The notes below the pieces were generated by a model, which was not told the origin of the DNA, searched no databases, and worked only from the letters and a program-made list of their open reading frames with translations. A program made the translations under genes and the position numbers. From the NCBI GenBank assembly GCA_025331565.1, contig JAFREQ010000047.1, positions 796,001 through 860,000 of the forward strand: a stretch of DNA of 64,000 bases, read 5' to 3'. Shown in pieces: positions 1-12,734 of the stretch; position 1 is the stretch's first letter; the number at the start of each line of letters is the position of its first letter. The DNA is from Holacanthus passer. Lineage: Eukaryota > Chordata > Actinopteri > Pomacanthidae.

Positions 1-1754
1 AAGGTGGTAAGCAGAGCCTTAGTGTTTTTCTAAATGGTTTAAAACTAAAGCATGATTCAGCACATTAACTGCATACACAGAGCATTTCCAAAGCATTAAG
101 TTTATATAACCTATTTCTTAACATTGGTTGGAAATGAATTCATGATTCCAGTCAAAATCGATTACTACAGTATAAAAATCAATGTTGAGATTTGAAAATT
201 GCTTGAGATTCCAACTTATAGTAGATGTCAATAATAATGACATTTACTTGATATTATTAGCCTATTGTTGTTATAGTGTGACATTAAGGTTGCACTGCTG
301 GATACGGAGAATGAATATTGGACTTGCGTTCACCAGACAGACAGAAAATGACTGATAAAATAAATAAATGACACAGGCTGTCACAGACACAGGCTTGCTT
401 CTGCTGGAGTGAAGCAACATTGTGTAAATATTTTACCATAAAATAACAGCTTCAAATGAAAAAAAAAAAAGAGAGAATCTTTCATTCCCTGTCTGTGCCC
501 CTAACTCCTGTTCTTGCACTATGTAACTTGGGTTGAGCATCTATGATCTCGAGGGATGTGTGACGCTTATACCACCATTGCTGCTTTTAGCAAACCTGGA
601 TGTCATGACATGGTTAATATGATGTTTCTTGAAACTGGCTGTGAAATTCAGACCTGAAGACCCATCTTTTTACAGTTGCATTTGAGTTCCCTAAATCATT
701 ATTATGATGTTATGATAGCTTTGATTTTGTCTTTTACGCTTACATTTATTCTCATTTGAAACTGGCTTTTTTAAATTGACGACTTTTTCACAGCAGACAT
801 TTTGACTTGTCATACGAGGAGGAGCAGTGATACAAACATTAACGATGGCTTAGTCTCCATTAGTGTCCCAATAAGATAGTAGTTATGTCAATTATTATGA
901 CAAATTCTATAGTAATCACCATTATTATTGACCATGTTATTTGTGTTCTCTTTCATTTGTTTCCTCCCTCTCTCCACCCTCCACTTCCTCCCTCCCTCTC
1001 TCTCTAAAGTCAGAGGAAATGAACCGTGTAGTCCCATTGATCCAGCAGCTCACACATGCATGCATACGCGTAGAAAAACGCTGCCGCTCTCAGACACGCT
1101 GTGCCCCCCTGTGAAGAAGACAAAGTGGGAGGTATATTGTGGTGGACGGAGCCACTGACCCCCTTGTTGAGTTAATGAGCTTTTATTGACTCCAGCACCT
1201 GAAGCTGCTGCTGTAACTTATCACTGTTAGCACCTCACTCCCCAGACGCACAACACACAGGGGAGCACACACACACACACACACAAGCAAACACGTACAC
1301 ATTCTGTTTATGTGTGTAAAGATCCATGGAGACACACACACACACACACACACACCTTCAGCTCTCAGTGTGTAAACCTACAGCGGCTCCTGGGATTCAG
1401 AAACACAGAAGCACTCATAAACAGGGCTTTAAACACGTTTCACAGTTTGTGCTTCAAATGATGAACACATGAGGTGTACAAAGATCATTTGACATCAAAC
1501 TGTGTCTGAAATCGTTCCCTATTTACTGTACAGGTTATATTTACTGTCCTCCATTTTATTTTGAAATTCTGAATAAGACATTTATCTACTATATTGCGCC
1601 CTCCAAAAGGTCCACAATGGAATGTATCACATTTTATAACGGCAAAACTGACCTTCTATTCCTGTCAGCGATTGGACAAAATGATGACGGCTATAAGTGT
1701 CCAAATTTGAGTTACACTCCACTACAGTTATTTGGCAGATTTAGTTACAATGCA
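1..1754. other. Gene-free stretch with CA microsatellites
   Basis: No reading frame here has splice signals or recognisable protein similarity. The open frame at 928-1,158 is a pyrimidine-rich chance frame. Two (AC)n tracts lie at about 1,265-1,284 and 1,331-1,356. An A-run lies near 459-471. I see nothing else that can be supported. Confidence 0.6.
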
Positions 1755-1985
1755 ATTTAGAGCAAGTACACCTAAAACGATTAGTTGATTACTCAACTAG
1801 TTGACTGACAGACAATTAAGTGCCAATTATTTTGATAATCAAGTAATTTTTCAAGCAGAACTTTTTATGGTTCCAGCAAAAGTGAGGATTTGCTGTTTTT
1901 TGTTAATTTCTTGTAATTATTTTAATTTATTTTTAATAATTTTGATATTTTGACTTAGTTGGACAAAAAAAGTGTAGGTATCACT
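1755..1985 (-). repeat. Short non-autonomous DNA element, CGATTAATC-type family, fragment
   Basis: The stretch has AT-rich words such as ACGATTAGTTGATTACTC and TTTTGATAATCAAGTAA. They match a dispersed fish family that begins with 'gggctgcaactaacgatta' and ends with its inverse. Related pieces are at 52,705-53,060, 61,600-61,870 and 62,480-62,700. The family is usually classed as hAT-like non-autonomous; that class is from memory. The orientation is judged from the order of the words. Confidence 0.45.
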
Positions 1986-2324
1986 TTGGGCTTTCTAAAG
2001 CTAAAGGGGACAATAATAAAGAAAAGGCGAAAATACGAGTCAACTGTGGTCGTTCATTCCACATATAGAGAACTGCAGGATTCACAACTGATCCTGAACT
2101 GGCCCTCTTCCACCTAGACGGGTATGTAATAAGGGGAATGTTGATAACTTTCTCAACAAAATTACTATTACTGATTACTGAGTTAGTTGTATGTTTACAT
2201 GTGACCTTGGTTTATGAACACTACTGAAACAAAGTTTACTTTAGTTCACCATCGTCATATTCTATTTATTAACCTTACACTGCAAAAAAGAAAACACTTT
2301 TGTCCACCGGGGGGCCAAAATGAA

Positions 2325-2460
2325 CACAAAATGAAAGTTCTTTGGAATTAATTTAAGTAACATTTTCAATGCAGGACGTTTACTTGTACCTGACTATTTT
2401 TACAGCATGGTATTAGCACTCTACTTGAGTAAAGCATCTGAATACATCCTCCACTATGGA
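2325..2460 (-). repeat. TACTTGAGTAAA-type dispersed repeat, arm
   Basis: Words such as CAGGACGTTTACTTGTA and CTCTACTTGAGTAAAGCATC, followed by CTCCACTATGG, are the end of a very common fish repeat. It is recognised by alternating acttttacttgagtaaa words and a 'ccaccactg' terminus. Other pieces lie at 20,675-20,820 with 21,180-21,320, and at 56,035-56,310. No coding capacity is visible. Confidence 0.5.
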
Positions 2461-5400
2461 ATTCAGCCATCATAATTTTATCATTTACAGCTGTGCTTAT
2501 TGTCAAGATGTCTTCTGTAGATGAGACCAATTGTGATTTGCTATTTACCTTGAGTGGACAATATAAATTATATATTGTACTCTAGTTTGTAAATTTATAT
2601 GGCTCGCGATGAAAATAAAAGTCCTTCATTGCATTCTACCTTGCTGTGCATTCTTCCTTCCCAAGGCCTTTACAGTTCTATTACTTCCTATCAAGGTTGC
2701 CGTGCGCCGCTGCGTTCAAGCCTGCACCTGTATCCTGTCTTATCCTGGAAATCTGTCCATAATCTGCTGCCTGTGTTCTGACCAACCGCCTCTTCCTGAG
2801 CTGCCTACCTGGCCCCATGGGACTTGTTTGCCTGTTCTGGCTGCTGCCAAAGGTAAGCCTGTTCTCCAACCAACGATTCTTAGTCCTTTTAATTGTGCCT
2901 CCTCAGCCTCACTGTCTGTTTCCCATTACACTTGCTTATACATATTTAAATATAGCTTTCAAACAAAGTAATTTCTTAAGACTTTCTTCTTATCTTAATT
3001 GAACATAATTGGAGTCTTATGTGCTTGTATATGAATAAACATTTTAATTCCCTTTACAATTTATTTACACAAACCCCTGTACAATCTATTGCAATCTAAT
3101 ACAACTCTTGTTATAAATCCAGCCTTTATGAAGTTTATCACAGTCAGTTTTTGTCAACACAATTAAGTCGTTTTTGTGGAATTGGACTGAATTATGCTTA
3201 AATATTCCATCTACCTTCATTGTTCACATGGGGAATAGAATATTAGAAGCATTAAATTGTAATCCAACCCATCCAACACCATGGCAAACTATAGTCTAAA
3301 TTATTGATCAAAGCTCTCTGGCATGGTGTGATCAAAAATGAAAAATTAGATACGACATGTTGCAGGTCACAATATATTCATCTCTTTAAGCAAGACCTGG
3401 CTAAAGAAGCAGCAACCCCACAAACATGACAGTGGTTTAGAGGAACAACACAATGTAGATTGTAGGTTTACATGAGAAGAAGCACAGGAGTAACAACGTA
3501 CCCCCGCTGAGTGAAACGAGCTACAGTGTTCATCCCTGCAGTGCTTCTCCTGCTTCAGACCCGAGCCTCCATCTTTACACATCGATTCAAGTCAAAGTCA
3601 GATTTATTTATTTATATTCTATATTTCTTTTCATTTTGTTTTGTGCAACAACAAAAAAAGGTGACCAATTAGACCTATGTAACACGATATACAGACAATA
3701 ACACAAAACAGTGAGACGTAACAAACAAAGGTTATGATTTGAGTCTGGTACAGATTGTTCAATGTTTTTGTTAATAAGAGAACTACGTATAGATATTTGA
3801 TATTTCTAGGTGTTTCTGTGCACGTATGAAAGTGCATTGTGTAAGCGTGTTGTGTAGTCACGTTTACAGTGTGACCAGAGGAATGTGTGAGGAGAAGGAG
3901 GAGAGAGAAGGGGAAAAAAAGAAATAAGTAAATAAAAAAGAACACTTCTGTGCACATACGCACATATACTGTATGTATATACACTGTATGAATATAATGA
4001 TTCTAATAATAATAACCGCTTTAGTCGGTTTTATTTCTATAGTCCATGACTAATCATCTCTCAAAGGACAACAGCTCAGGTTAGGAATGATCTCTTTAAA
4101 CAGTGTGTGTTTCAGTGAGGATTTCTGATAGATGTTTATCTTTCTCGTTACAGTAAGCGAAGAACCTCGCCGCTTTAGATCTGCTGCCATTGACATGACA
4201 TGAAATTCAAATCTTTCATCACTAAAAGATGAAAGATGTTCCCTTCGTAGCTGACTCCTCGGGTCTGAAGCTTCACCTCTGTTCCCTCGAGGACACACAC
4301 ACACACACACGCACACACACACACACACGCACACCAGCACACAAACAGGAAGCTACCTTCCACTGGAAAAAAAAACACCACTAATGCTCACAGTATGGAA
4401 ATCTAATCTTCCACTTCCTGTCCCAGGGGCTGAACGTGTTGTGAGTAGTTATGTATCCATAAAGCACTTAATGTATACGTGTGTATTAATAACCCGAGTA
4501 GATCCTTTTAAATTCTGTGACTCAACTCACAGTCAATAATTAGGTTTGTTTGTGTGTGTGCGATACTGTTGTGTGATAACCTGGGGATGTGTTGATAAAT
4601 GTGTTAATTTTCATCCACATTTACATTTCAGAGCAGAGCAGAGTTATTAGGAGTGAACCTGTGGCTGTGCCACTTTATTAACCCATTTGCATATCTATGT
4701 ATTTTCAGCCATGTGTGCGTGTTTCTGAGCATGTGTGCTGTGTGAAGGTCTGGAGTGATTCTAGTATTCTGACCGTCAGCTGCTCTGGCTGGTCAGCAGA
4801 TTTCTTTAGACTCTGCTGATGATGCTAAGTGTTTCAAAGAGCATCTATTACCCTAATGTAATGTGACTGCATGTAGATTGTTGTGATTTTAGCATCTTTT
4901 AAGATATGGTGATGGCACATGTTCTGCTGCTGCTGCTATATGTTGCTTTCAGCTCATTCACTCTGATCCTCCCTATCCTGCTATCCTGATAGTGGCATTA
5001 AAGTTGTCCTCCTTAACATTCTCATGTTCGCGCTCTCTTTTTTCTGATATGTAGCCATTGTAAGGGCTTGGTTACATCAGCGTTAACAACAGCAATATTT
5101 CATCTTGATCAATTGATTTCAATGGAATATCTGGCTGATTTGCTCACAGAAGTTGATGACCAAGTTGTTGACCAGTTAAACCACCACACTGCAAAAAGAT
5201 GTGGTGGGAGATGTTGATGTCCCACGAGCACATGAGCTTTCAAGCTGTCTCTCTCTCTATCTCTCTGTCTATCTCTCTTTCCCTAGTTTCTCTTGTCCTC
5301 TTTTCAGTCATCTCTGTGCTGAACCGCTGGCCGTCCTGGGACCTCTCTCTCTCCCCTTGCTGTCAGTGCCTCATACCAGATGTTTTGGATGTGGATCTTC

Positions 5401-6815
5401 GCCCTGCAGCAGATTCAGCCTCTCCTCTCGTCTCTTTCTCTCTCTCCGTTTTGTACATGTTGTCCTTGTCTCTCTCTCTCTCTCCCCTCTGTGTGTCTGT
5501 TTCCTTTCTCCTGTGTGTGAATGGTGTTTGTGTAGTCTGCTTTTTTTCCAGGTCTCCATGGTGGAGAGGAGGTCATGTGGCTTTTGGGGAGTTATTCTTA
5601 TCTTAATTAAGCGTCTGAGGATAGAGGGTGTCGTAAACTGTACAGATTATTAAAACCCCTTGAGGCAAATTTGTGATATTGTGCTATTTGGATAATGTTG
5701 ACATTTTTTCAGTCAGTCGTGAGACAGGAATGAATGGTACAAACATGTTCCCTTAAATTAGCAGACCTACTGTCCGAGCAGCAAACAAGAGAAGTAGTTA
5801 CCATATCATTAAGCTTCCAGCATCACCTACATGTATTTCAACAAATACAATTATATTAAAACATATCAATGCAATGAGTCTTATTTTACAAATGAGTGGA
5901 AACAATGGAAAGTGCAGACTGATGATGTCAAAGAGGAGCATTTGGGGAGAAGATGACATTCAGGGGGAGCTGAGATCAGCTGTGGGAAATCTGTGTACCA
6001 GAGGATGTTGCAATGCTTTTAGAGAACTGAGGATGTGTGTTCAAAAGGTGCAAGAGGAATATGAAGAAACTCAATCAAGGACCAGACTTCTATTTTGAAC
6101 ACCTACTGCAATGTATTTCTAAAGCATTTTTGTATATGCAATACAAAGGAAAAGAGCAAGCGCCAAAGCCTCACAAGTGCTTAGAAGTTTAGGTTATGGA
6201 AAGGTCACAAGTTGTTAAGTTCCTGTCATCCAAAACAGCTATATGCGCCTCAGTGTCTGTGTAGGTTGACTCAGTTGTGAACAACTCAGGCAGACAGACA
6301 AACGTGTCTTCCTCAACCTTCACATCTTTGATGACTTTAGTTTGATTTTCCCGTTGGCTTGCCTTTCTCTTTCCTTTGACTGTGTCTGGTTTATCTCCAC
6401 TGTCTGGTTTCTGAAGGAGTCTGCGCTTGATTGTGTTCTTTCTTCTCTTCTAAGCCTCAAAGCCCTCAACCCTGCAGCCACAAACCTGGTCTCTGTCCAC
6501 TTCACCTTCCCCTCCATCCCACAGACAGGCAGGCGTTCATGCATGCAAGCACACACAGCCAAACACACATAGGTACACGGGAGCAAGTGCAGACCTGCAT
6601 ACATGCACATCCACCCAGGCATTCACATCTTTTTTTAATGCTTGTGCCACTTCACATCCTCACAGGTTTTGAACATTTATTCAAACAACTTCCTCCCTCA
6701 TCTGTAGCAGGATGCAGACAAAGAAAAACACAAGAAAAGTACTTTAAATGAACTAAACAGCTCAGGAAGCTGCAAAAGCACAGTTGCTGAATGCAAATCA
6801 GAAATGTGAATCATC
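2461..6815. other. Gene-free stretch with simple repeats
   Basis: No gene is supported. A CTG-rich piece at about 2,600-2,860 resembles the tail region of a fish retroelement, but I cannot name it. An (AC)n tract sits at about 4,289-4,338 and a TC-rich low-complexity block at about 5,240-5,500. The overlapping frames of 135 and 150 codons in that block (5,199-5,653) are made of Ser/Leu runs from the TC repeat and are not genes. The rest looks like unique intergenic DNA. Confidence 0.55.
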
Positions 6816-7080
6816 TTAACAGAATAGTTCAGCGTTTTGGGAGTTCAGGTCAAAGAGTGAGATGAGAAGATTGATATCTATCTGTCTTTGTAAAGTATGG
6901 AGCCAGAGCCAGGGGCGAATAGTCCAGCTTAGGATAAAGACTGAGAGCTTGGGGATACAGCCAGTTGGACACGACAGTCATACACTGTAACTCATTAGTT
7001 TTGTTCAAAGTTTGGAAAGAGCCAGGGAAACTGTTTTATGCTGCTTCCAGTCAGATGTCAAAATGACAGTAATTCCAGTT
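6816..7080 (+). repeat. Dispersed fish repeat (GGAAATACGCTTATT / GCTTAGCATAAAGACTG family)
   Basis: This copy shows the order 'cagcgttttggga', 'gatgagaagattgatat', 'aaagtatggagccagagcc' and 'aggataaagactgag', the left half of a common fish repeat. Other copies are at 16,565-16,775 and, as an inverted pair, at 60,665-61,115. No protein is encoded. The class is not known to me with certainty. Confidence 0.5.
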
Positions 7081-7089
7081 AAAAAAATA

Positions 7090-7800
7090 GAGCCCAAGAT
7101 ATGTTTGTGCGCAGATGACGTTCTTGTATCCCACCTTGAAAACTTTTTTATTCAGGATATAAATTAAAAACCAAGCTCTTTCTTATAATTATTTGAATTA
7201 AATTTGAAATGGAAAATAATTTTAAATGCCTCTCTGTTAATATACCAAAGAATCTAGCTGACACTTACAATATAAATTATGTATTCAATCATGAAGGAAA
7301 TAAAAATATATGGGTAGTCTTAACGCTTCAGATGTATAATCAAATATAGAGATGATAAAGATGAACATTTTAATGATTGCCGTTCCTTTTTCAGTCCTTA
7401 CCTGAAGAGATACCGATGAAACAGGTCAATGCATGGAAACAAATGATTTCTAGATTTACATAAAAAGGATCAGTTACCAAATGATGAGGGAGGAATGTCT
7501 CTTCCATTCCTGGAGAATTACTATAAAGCTGCTATAAAGCTGCACAATTAAGATACTAAGTCTGTTGGTGCAATGATGAATACAATGCAAATGTAAAAAA
7601 AAAAAATAGAATGAATCCAACTGGATATTCCCCTTCAATCCATATTAGGTGATAACATTTCTAAGATCATGCATTTAGATAAAGTAAGTCATTGGACAAT
7701 GGTTCCTCTCAATAGATTTGAGGTTTAAACAATGGACACAATTTCCCCACTGTGGGACCAATAAAGGTTTATCTTATTATCTTATCTTAATTTCAATCAA
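7090..7800 (+). mobile_element. L1-type LINE relic, reverse transcriptase C-terminal part
   Basis: Broken plus-strand frames read as the region after the reverse-transcriptase core of fish L1-like elements. One segment gives FLFQSLPEEIPMKQVNAW, followed by KQMISRF, then GGMSLPFLENYYKAA (about 7,380-7,545), the usual 'LPFLFQSLP...W..MISRF...GGM.LP.L..YY.AAQ' pattern. Upstream, NIPKNLADTYNINY fits the preceding block. Several stops and frame changes show it is dead. The 3' side runs into a tail ending 'ccccactgtgggaccaataaaggtttatctta' with TTATC repeats at 7,738-7,795, which may come from a different LINE. Confidence 0.6.
7738..7795 (+). repeat. LINE 3' tail with (TTATC)n
   Basis: The words CCCACTGTGGGACCAATAAA, then GGTTTATC, then TTATC repeats form the 3' end of an L2-like fish LINE or of a SINE sharing that tail. 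The same tail occurs at 29,642-29,692 on the plus strand, at 26,612-26,660 on the minus strand, and in a variant at 58,185-58,228. Confidence 0.55.
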
Positions 7801-8689
7801 TAAAGGCTTGGTATAGCCACAATGTAGATAAACAAGAACTGAAAGGAGTTTTTATATTTTCATATTAGGGCAACATCCACAAGAAACTGGTATCAAGAAT
7901 ATACTCATGTATGTAATCTTCCATGTGCCATCCTACTTTATATGTTAAAGCTAAATGGCAGAAGGAAGCAAACATAATGCTGACAGAGGACGAGTGGTTA
8001 AACATATGAAAAATACAGTCCTGTCGCCGGCATTAAATTCAGAATAAGCACAATTTTACAAAAATCAATGAAATCGAAAAAATATTGTCTTTGTACCATT
8101 TTCTTTTTCAATAATATCTTTATTGGTCTTTTCACATAACAACCCTAGGGCTGAATGATAGGGCAATGTACAAAGATATAACGGATAGGTATCAGATCAG
8201 CCCCTCCCTCCCTCCAACTAAACCCACCCCTACAGGTCCGACCATACGTTCCTACAGAGTGCGTACCCTTTGTACCATGTTCAATTGAGTATATGTTGAA
8301 CTGAATTAGCAAATCATCTCATGCAGTTTTATTTGTGTTTTAAAAAGCTTTGGTTTGCATGTATACAGCAATAAGGAACCCTATATTTTGTATTCATGAA
8401 GTACACCTGCTTTGTTAATTAAAGCATTTATTAGATTAGAGTTGGTGTTCCTGTCTTCCTGACATGGGTCACGATATTTACCACAACCGTCATCCATTTG
8501 GCGTGAAGCCTAGACCTCACTAGGCTGTGTTTGCAGCATCTTATACTGCTTTCTTATAATACTTTTAATACTTTCTTATCATGCTCATGTTTGTTCAAGT
8601 GTTACATTTTCTGACAAGTTTGGTTTCAATTAGTTATTTGATGCTATGAAAAGTGGCTGTGAAGTCATGATTAAAAGCTAGCTTTAACC
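7801..8689. other. Intergenic, probable retroelement debris
   Basis: No intact frame is present. The piece near 8,100-8,270 (TTTCAATAATATCTTTATTGG and onward) resembles the 3' end of a transcribed retroelement read in reverse, but I cannot assign it. The remainder is AT-rich and shows nothing supportable. Confidence 0.4.
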
Positions 8690-10690
8690 CGGCATTGAGT
8701 CGGACAGATGTATGGGCCGGAGATGGGCTTAGATAGTGGACACTGGTAAAAATGGAAAGCAGATTAGCACTTGGTGCCAGGAACATGCATAACCCGGTTC
8801 TTGTTTCTGTACCTTGTGCTTGAAAAGCTTGTGCTTGCATGGCAGTAATGGTAAAAAGTGCTCCTGCGCCACATTACCAGGAGCTACAGCGACAGCCACC
8901 ACTTCGTCGTCAATGCCAGGCTGTGACTGTGACCAGAAAATATGTGTGCACATTCTTTACACACCATGACTTCTCCTTCACAATTGCCCAATTGCTGGTC
9001 GATTAGTGTTAAAAGCTGTCAGAGGGCAAACTTCCAGTACCCCAGCAAGCTGTTAATGCCCATGGCATTGCTCTTCAATTCAGGCACTGCTTATCTGATA
9101 AGTTGAAAAAAAAGGAATGTTTCCTTGAATGCTGATGAGTCTACATGCCTGAACAGAATTCTTGTTTTGGTTCAGTTTTAGTTATAACGCAGCATCTAGC
9201 CAAGAGAATAGTAAATAATGCTGATGCATCAGCCATTATGCTGAAACTAGGAGATATTTTAGAGTCTAATGGTCTGTTTTGGAAGCGAGTCATCAGTATT
9301 CTACTGGACAACTGTGCAGTGATGAGGGGCAAGAAGGCTGGAGAAGAGACACAAGGAAGAACCCTCACCCGCTTGACACAAGTGAAGACACTGTTTATAT
9401 GGTTTCCAATGCCTCGAAGGCCCTCATGAGATCGTTCCACTCAAAGGTGGAAGAATTATGCCCTGATTTCTATTACAACATTGAAAAGCCAACTTAACAA
9501 AAGGATATATGTGTAGAGTTTCAAAGTCTGATTCATCTGTCACCCAAGAGCTTGATCAGAAATCATACCCAGCATATTTCTTCAGGTATCGGACAGCACG
9601 GATCACTGTACTGTTCTCAGAGTTTGACGAGTTGACAGCCTTGTTCAGACTTGTTCAGAGGTATCTTTATTAAAACTAGGAACTCATGTAGCAATGTCTG
9701 CTGCAAAAGTCCAGTAGGTCATTAGCAATTTATGTTCACCCCTGGCCTGAAAAAGGCTAGGAAGCTGAAAGTGTGAGTGCTAAAAAAGTTAAAAGCTATT
9801 GCAATTGCAAAGCGTGACTTTCTGTGTTATGCAGTGTTTGCTTTTTTAATGTGCTAATGTGTTTTACCGATATCCTTCCAACCTTACATGCATACCAGAA
9901 AAAACATCAACATAAAAAACCCCTCGTACACTTGCTGCATGTGGAGATGGTGGTCCTGGTCGGAGGGTTAGTCTCAAAATTCCTGAAGCCTGAGGCCATC
10001 CCACGGGGTGCTGAGGAGTTACTGAGGGTGGATGTCTGGAGGAGAGACCTGCAGCAAACAGCTGTTTGGGGTAAGATATTGCTACTGTGCAATGAACAAG
10101 ACCCATGGGCTGAAGATGTGTACACCTCGCACAGATAAGGATACATGAAGGCAGAAGAATTTATTAAAAACTTAACTCTGGATAACCCACCATTGCTTCC
10201 ATGCCTGCATTGACCCCATCCCTGATTCAAGATGAATCTATCAGCAGAGCTTTCATCACATTACACAAGGCCTTGCCAAATATTGTTGAACCAGAAGACA
10301 TCGGTCTGCTAGATAGAAAATACAGGTGTAGAAGAAGAAGTTCGACTTGATGTTGATTGCTGGAGTTGAATTGGATCCATGAAGAACCAGGAGGGAAATT
10401 TCAGATTTCCTATTCTAGATAAGGTGATAAAAACACTTCTCAGTGTCTTTACTTGCCCCTTGGTTGGGTTGACATCCTTGAAGCAGACAGATCCTACATG
10501 ACTTTGGAGACTAACAAGGGCCTTGCTATTATGAAATCCGGAATTAAAGCAAGGGAGTGGACCTCCACAACGGCAATAGAAAAGCCAGCCTGGCCCCAGC
10601 ACCTCTGCAGGAGCCCCCAGAGTCCCATTGAAATGGAGCGGCTTGGATCTGCTCAAGGATTCCATTTACAATCACAAACAAATCCAGAAA
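8690..10690 (+). pseudogene. hAT-type transposase relic (broken, + strand)
   Basis: Several plus-strand segments in different frames keep the order of a fish hAT-like transposase. There is a BED-like finger (WCQEHA, then CFCTLCLKSLCLHGSNGK, about 8,775-8,850). A core follows with VISILLDNCAVMRGKKAG (9,288-9,342), TSEDTVYMVSNASKAL, VEELCPDFYYNIEKP (to about 9,490) and ARITVLFSEFDELT. Last come KKPLVHLLHVEMVVLV, KFLKPEAIPRG and LLRVDVW (about 9,918-10,040). In intact relatives these read 'VLMDSC.VMRG', 'DISGDT.H...NA.K' and 'PL.H.LH.EM'. Stops and frameshifts separate the segments, so no working transposase is encoded. Terminal inverted repeats were not found. Confidence 0.65.
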
Positions 10691-12055
10691 TAGACAGTAC
10701 CTTTTTTGTTTGTTTTGGGCAATTTGTTACCGTTTTATATTTTAATTGTTTGTTATTTGTATCAGTAGTGTTAATACACCTGTTCAGTTTTAATTAAATA
10801 AATTAACATTTCATTTTACCCCCCTTTCCTCCATTCTTTCTCCCAACCCCCAAACACATTTCAGGCACTGAAATTTCCTTTCTTTAAGCCCTGAGTAATA
10901 TTTTATTACTCAAAGAAGGAAACTTTTACAGAATGGTAGAGCAGAATCTCAGCACTGTTGGAGATGATGTAACGATTCAATGGCTGATCGCTCTTACATA
11001 TGTTGAAAATGTCCAGCAATCCAATCCTATTGGCTAGAGACAGTAACAGAAATATAATCAATACTGGCTTTTGAGATGAAATATACTTTTGGCATTATAT
11101 TTTTAGGTAAAACTCCAACCAAATTTAACGTTCAGAACAAGTACTTTCTTGAAGTATTATGCTAGCAAAAAAGCAATAACTAAAAATGTCTCGACAAGAA
11201 GCCACCAACAAAAGCAGAGTGGATAGTTACTGTAAAGGAAATGCATGATATGGAGAAACTAACCTTTTCTCCAAGACTTTGAATCGATACAACTTGAAAG
11301 TATTGTTCAAAATGTTTTTTACATATGAATATTGATATAACATAGAAAAAGGAAATACTTGGTATTGTGAATTCTTTGTTTCTCCCCCCTTATATTTATG
11401 TGTGTGGTTTACCGGTATTATCGCGCTTAATTTCCTTTCTGTGATTTATTTTGCTCCTTTGGGTTTGTATGTGTATCTGCTAGACAACAGTCATTTTAAT
11501 TTCCCCTGAGGACTAGATGAACTGAGACTGATATGGACTTGAGGCGATCCTTGCTTGATGTCCAAAAAAAAGTTGGGACGCTGTGGAAACTTTTTTGGAA
11601 TTGGGGTTGTACATCAGCAGCTGATTGTTGTGTTGCTGCCCATCAGGGATAAGATGAGAACATTATCAATCTAAACATGCAGCATAATCTGGCCATTTGT
11701 TACCCTAAGAGGCTTTATCACATTTTGGCCTGATTACATTTTGACTAATGACGACATCATCAGTTATTGCATGCCCCCTCTGTTTACACTGCTAATGTAC
11801 TCAAAGAACTCTTCCCTTCAACCTGCGCAGGGAAGAGATTTCCACCTCGTTCGTCCTTCACAAAACTGCAGGTTTTCTGTGTTCTCTGTCTCTCCTTTTC
11901 CATTTCTGTCTGTCTGTTTCTCCCTGGTGGGTTTTATTCAAAGTTTCCAGAGTTGGAGGAGCTTCTGCAGGATCTCTTTGTTGGCTTCTGATCTTATTAA
12001 ATTGAATTGTCCGGAGGCTGCGGTCAGTGATCCATGATGGTTCGCCTTTTTCTGA
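10691..12055. other. Gene-free stretch
   Basis: AT-rich sequence with short chance frames. The frames at 11,741-12,037 and 11,767-11,991 overlap each other, have no splice context and resemble nothing known to me. The only named item is the collapsed transposon end pair at 11,556-11,614, listed separately. Confidence 0.5.
11556..11614. mobile_element. Fused ends of a small DNA transposon (interior lost)
   Basis: CCAAAAAAAAGTTGGGACGC is followed within a few bases by AACTTTTTTGGAATTGGGG and then TTGTAC. These are the left and right terminal inverted repeats of the element seen whole at 38,516-39,196, where about 630 bases lie between them. Here almost nothing lies between them, as expected after deletion of the interior. 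Confidence 0.6.
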
Positions 12056-12059
12056 CAGG

Positions 12060-12290
12060 CCTGATAAATACAGGTCCTGATCTCTCTCTATGTCTCCAAT
12101 CCTCTCTCCTCCTCCTTCTCTTCATCTCATTCTCTCAGTCCTCTCTATCTCTCTCCACTTGCCCTCTGCCTCTCTCACTCACCTCCATAACACTTCTCTT
12201 ACTTCTCTCCTCTATTGTTCCTGTAAACTGCATTGCATTTTTTTTACTTTTCTTCTATTCCTGTCACTTCTTTCAAACTGAAAGCTAATG
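12060..12290. repeat. TC-rich low-complexity block
   Basis: Long runs of TCTC, CTCC and TTCTC words dominate the plus strand. The overlapping frames read from it are Leu/Ser/Pro strings and are not genes. Confidence 0.7.
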
Positions 12291-12313
12291 CTCTCTGCAC
12301 TCCTTCCCCATAG

Positions 12314-12600
12314 AATTGTGTGTTTGTGTGTGTGTGTGTGGAGGCAGACGAAAAGACAAGATCTCCACTGACCTTGGACACACAGTACTCTCCTCCTTGA
12401 GAATAACCTTCCTATGTGCTCTCTATACACACTGCAGGATGAAGAGTATGTATGTGTGTGTGGGAAGAGGAGTTCAGGGAGAATTAATGTTCACACACAC
12501 ACACACACACACGACTATATATGCAAATGACATATGCACTTGGATTAAAACTTTGGTTTTTGGACCTATATGCCCACACACACACACACACACACACAGA
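12314..12600. repeat. Cluster of (GT)n / (AC)n microsatellites
   Basis: A (GT)n tract at about 12,318-12,341 is followed by (AC)n tracts at about 12,492-12,513 and 12,573-12,599. The opposite orientations on either side of about 150 bases could form a weak hairpin. No gene is present. Confidence 0.75.
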
Positions 12601-12734
12601 CACATACATGACCACACAGTGAGAGCAGGAGATGAATTCAATTAGACTGATTACAATAGAGGACATTGGCTCCTTCATACAGTGTATGTGTGGGTGCATA
12701 CGCTATAGCGTCTTTAAAGTGTTTGCATGTATAC

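Noticed and set aside
5199..5653. Two overlapping plus-strand frames of 135-150 codons
   Set aside because: Both read through a TC-rich simple repeat and consist mainly of Ser, Leu and Val.
12490..12600. Evenly spaced short repeats that could suggest a CRISPR array
   Set aside because: They are plain (AC)n tracts in a vertebrate genome with no conserved palindromic repeat or spacer pattern.
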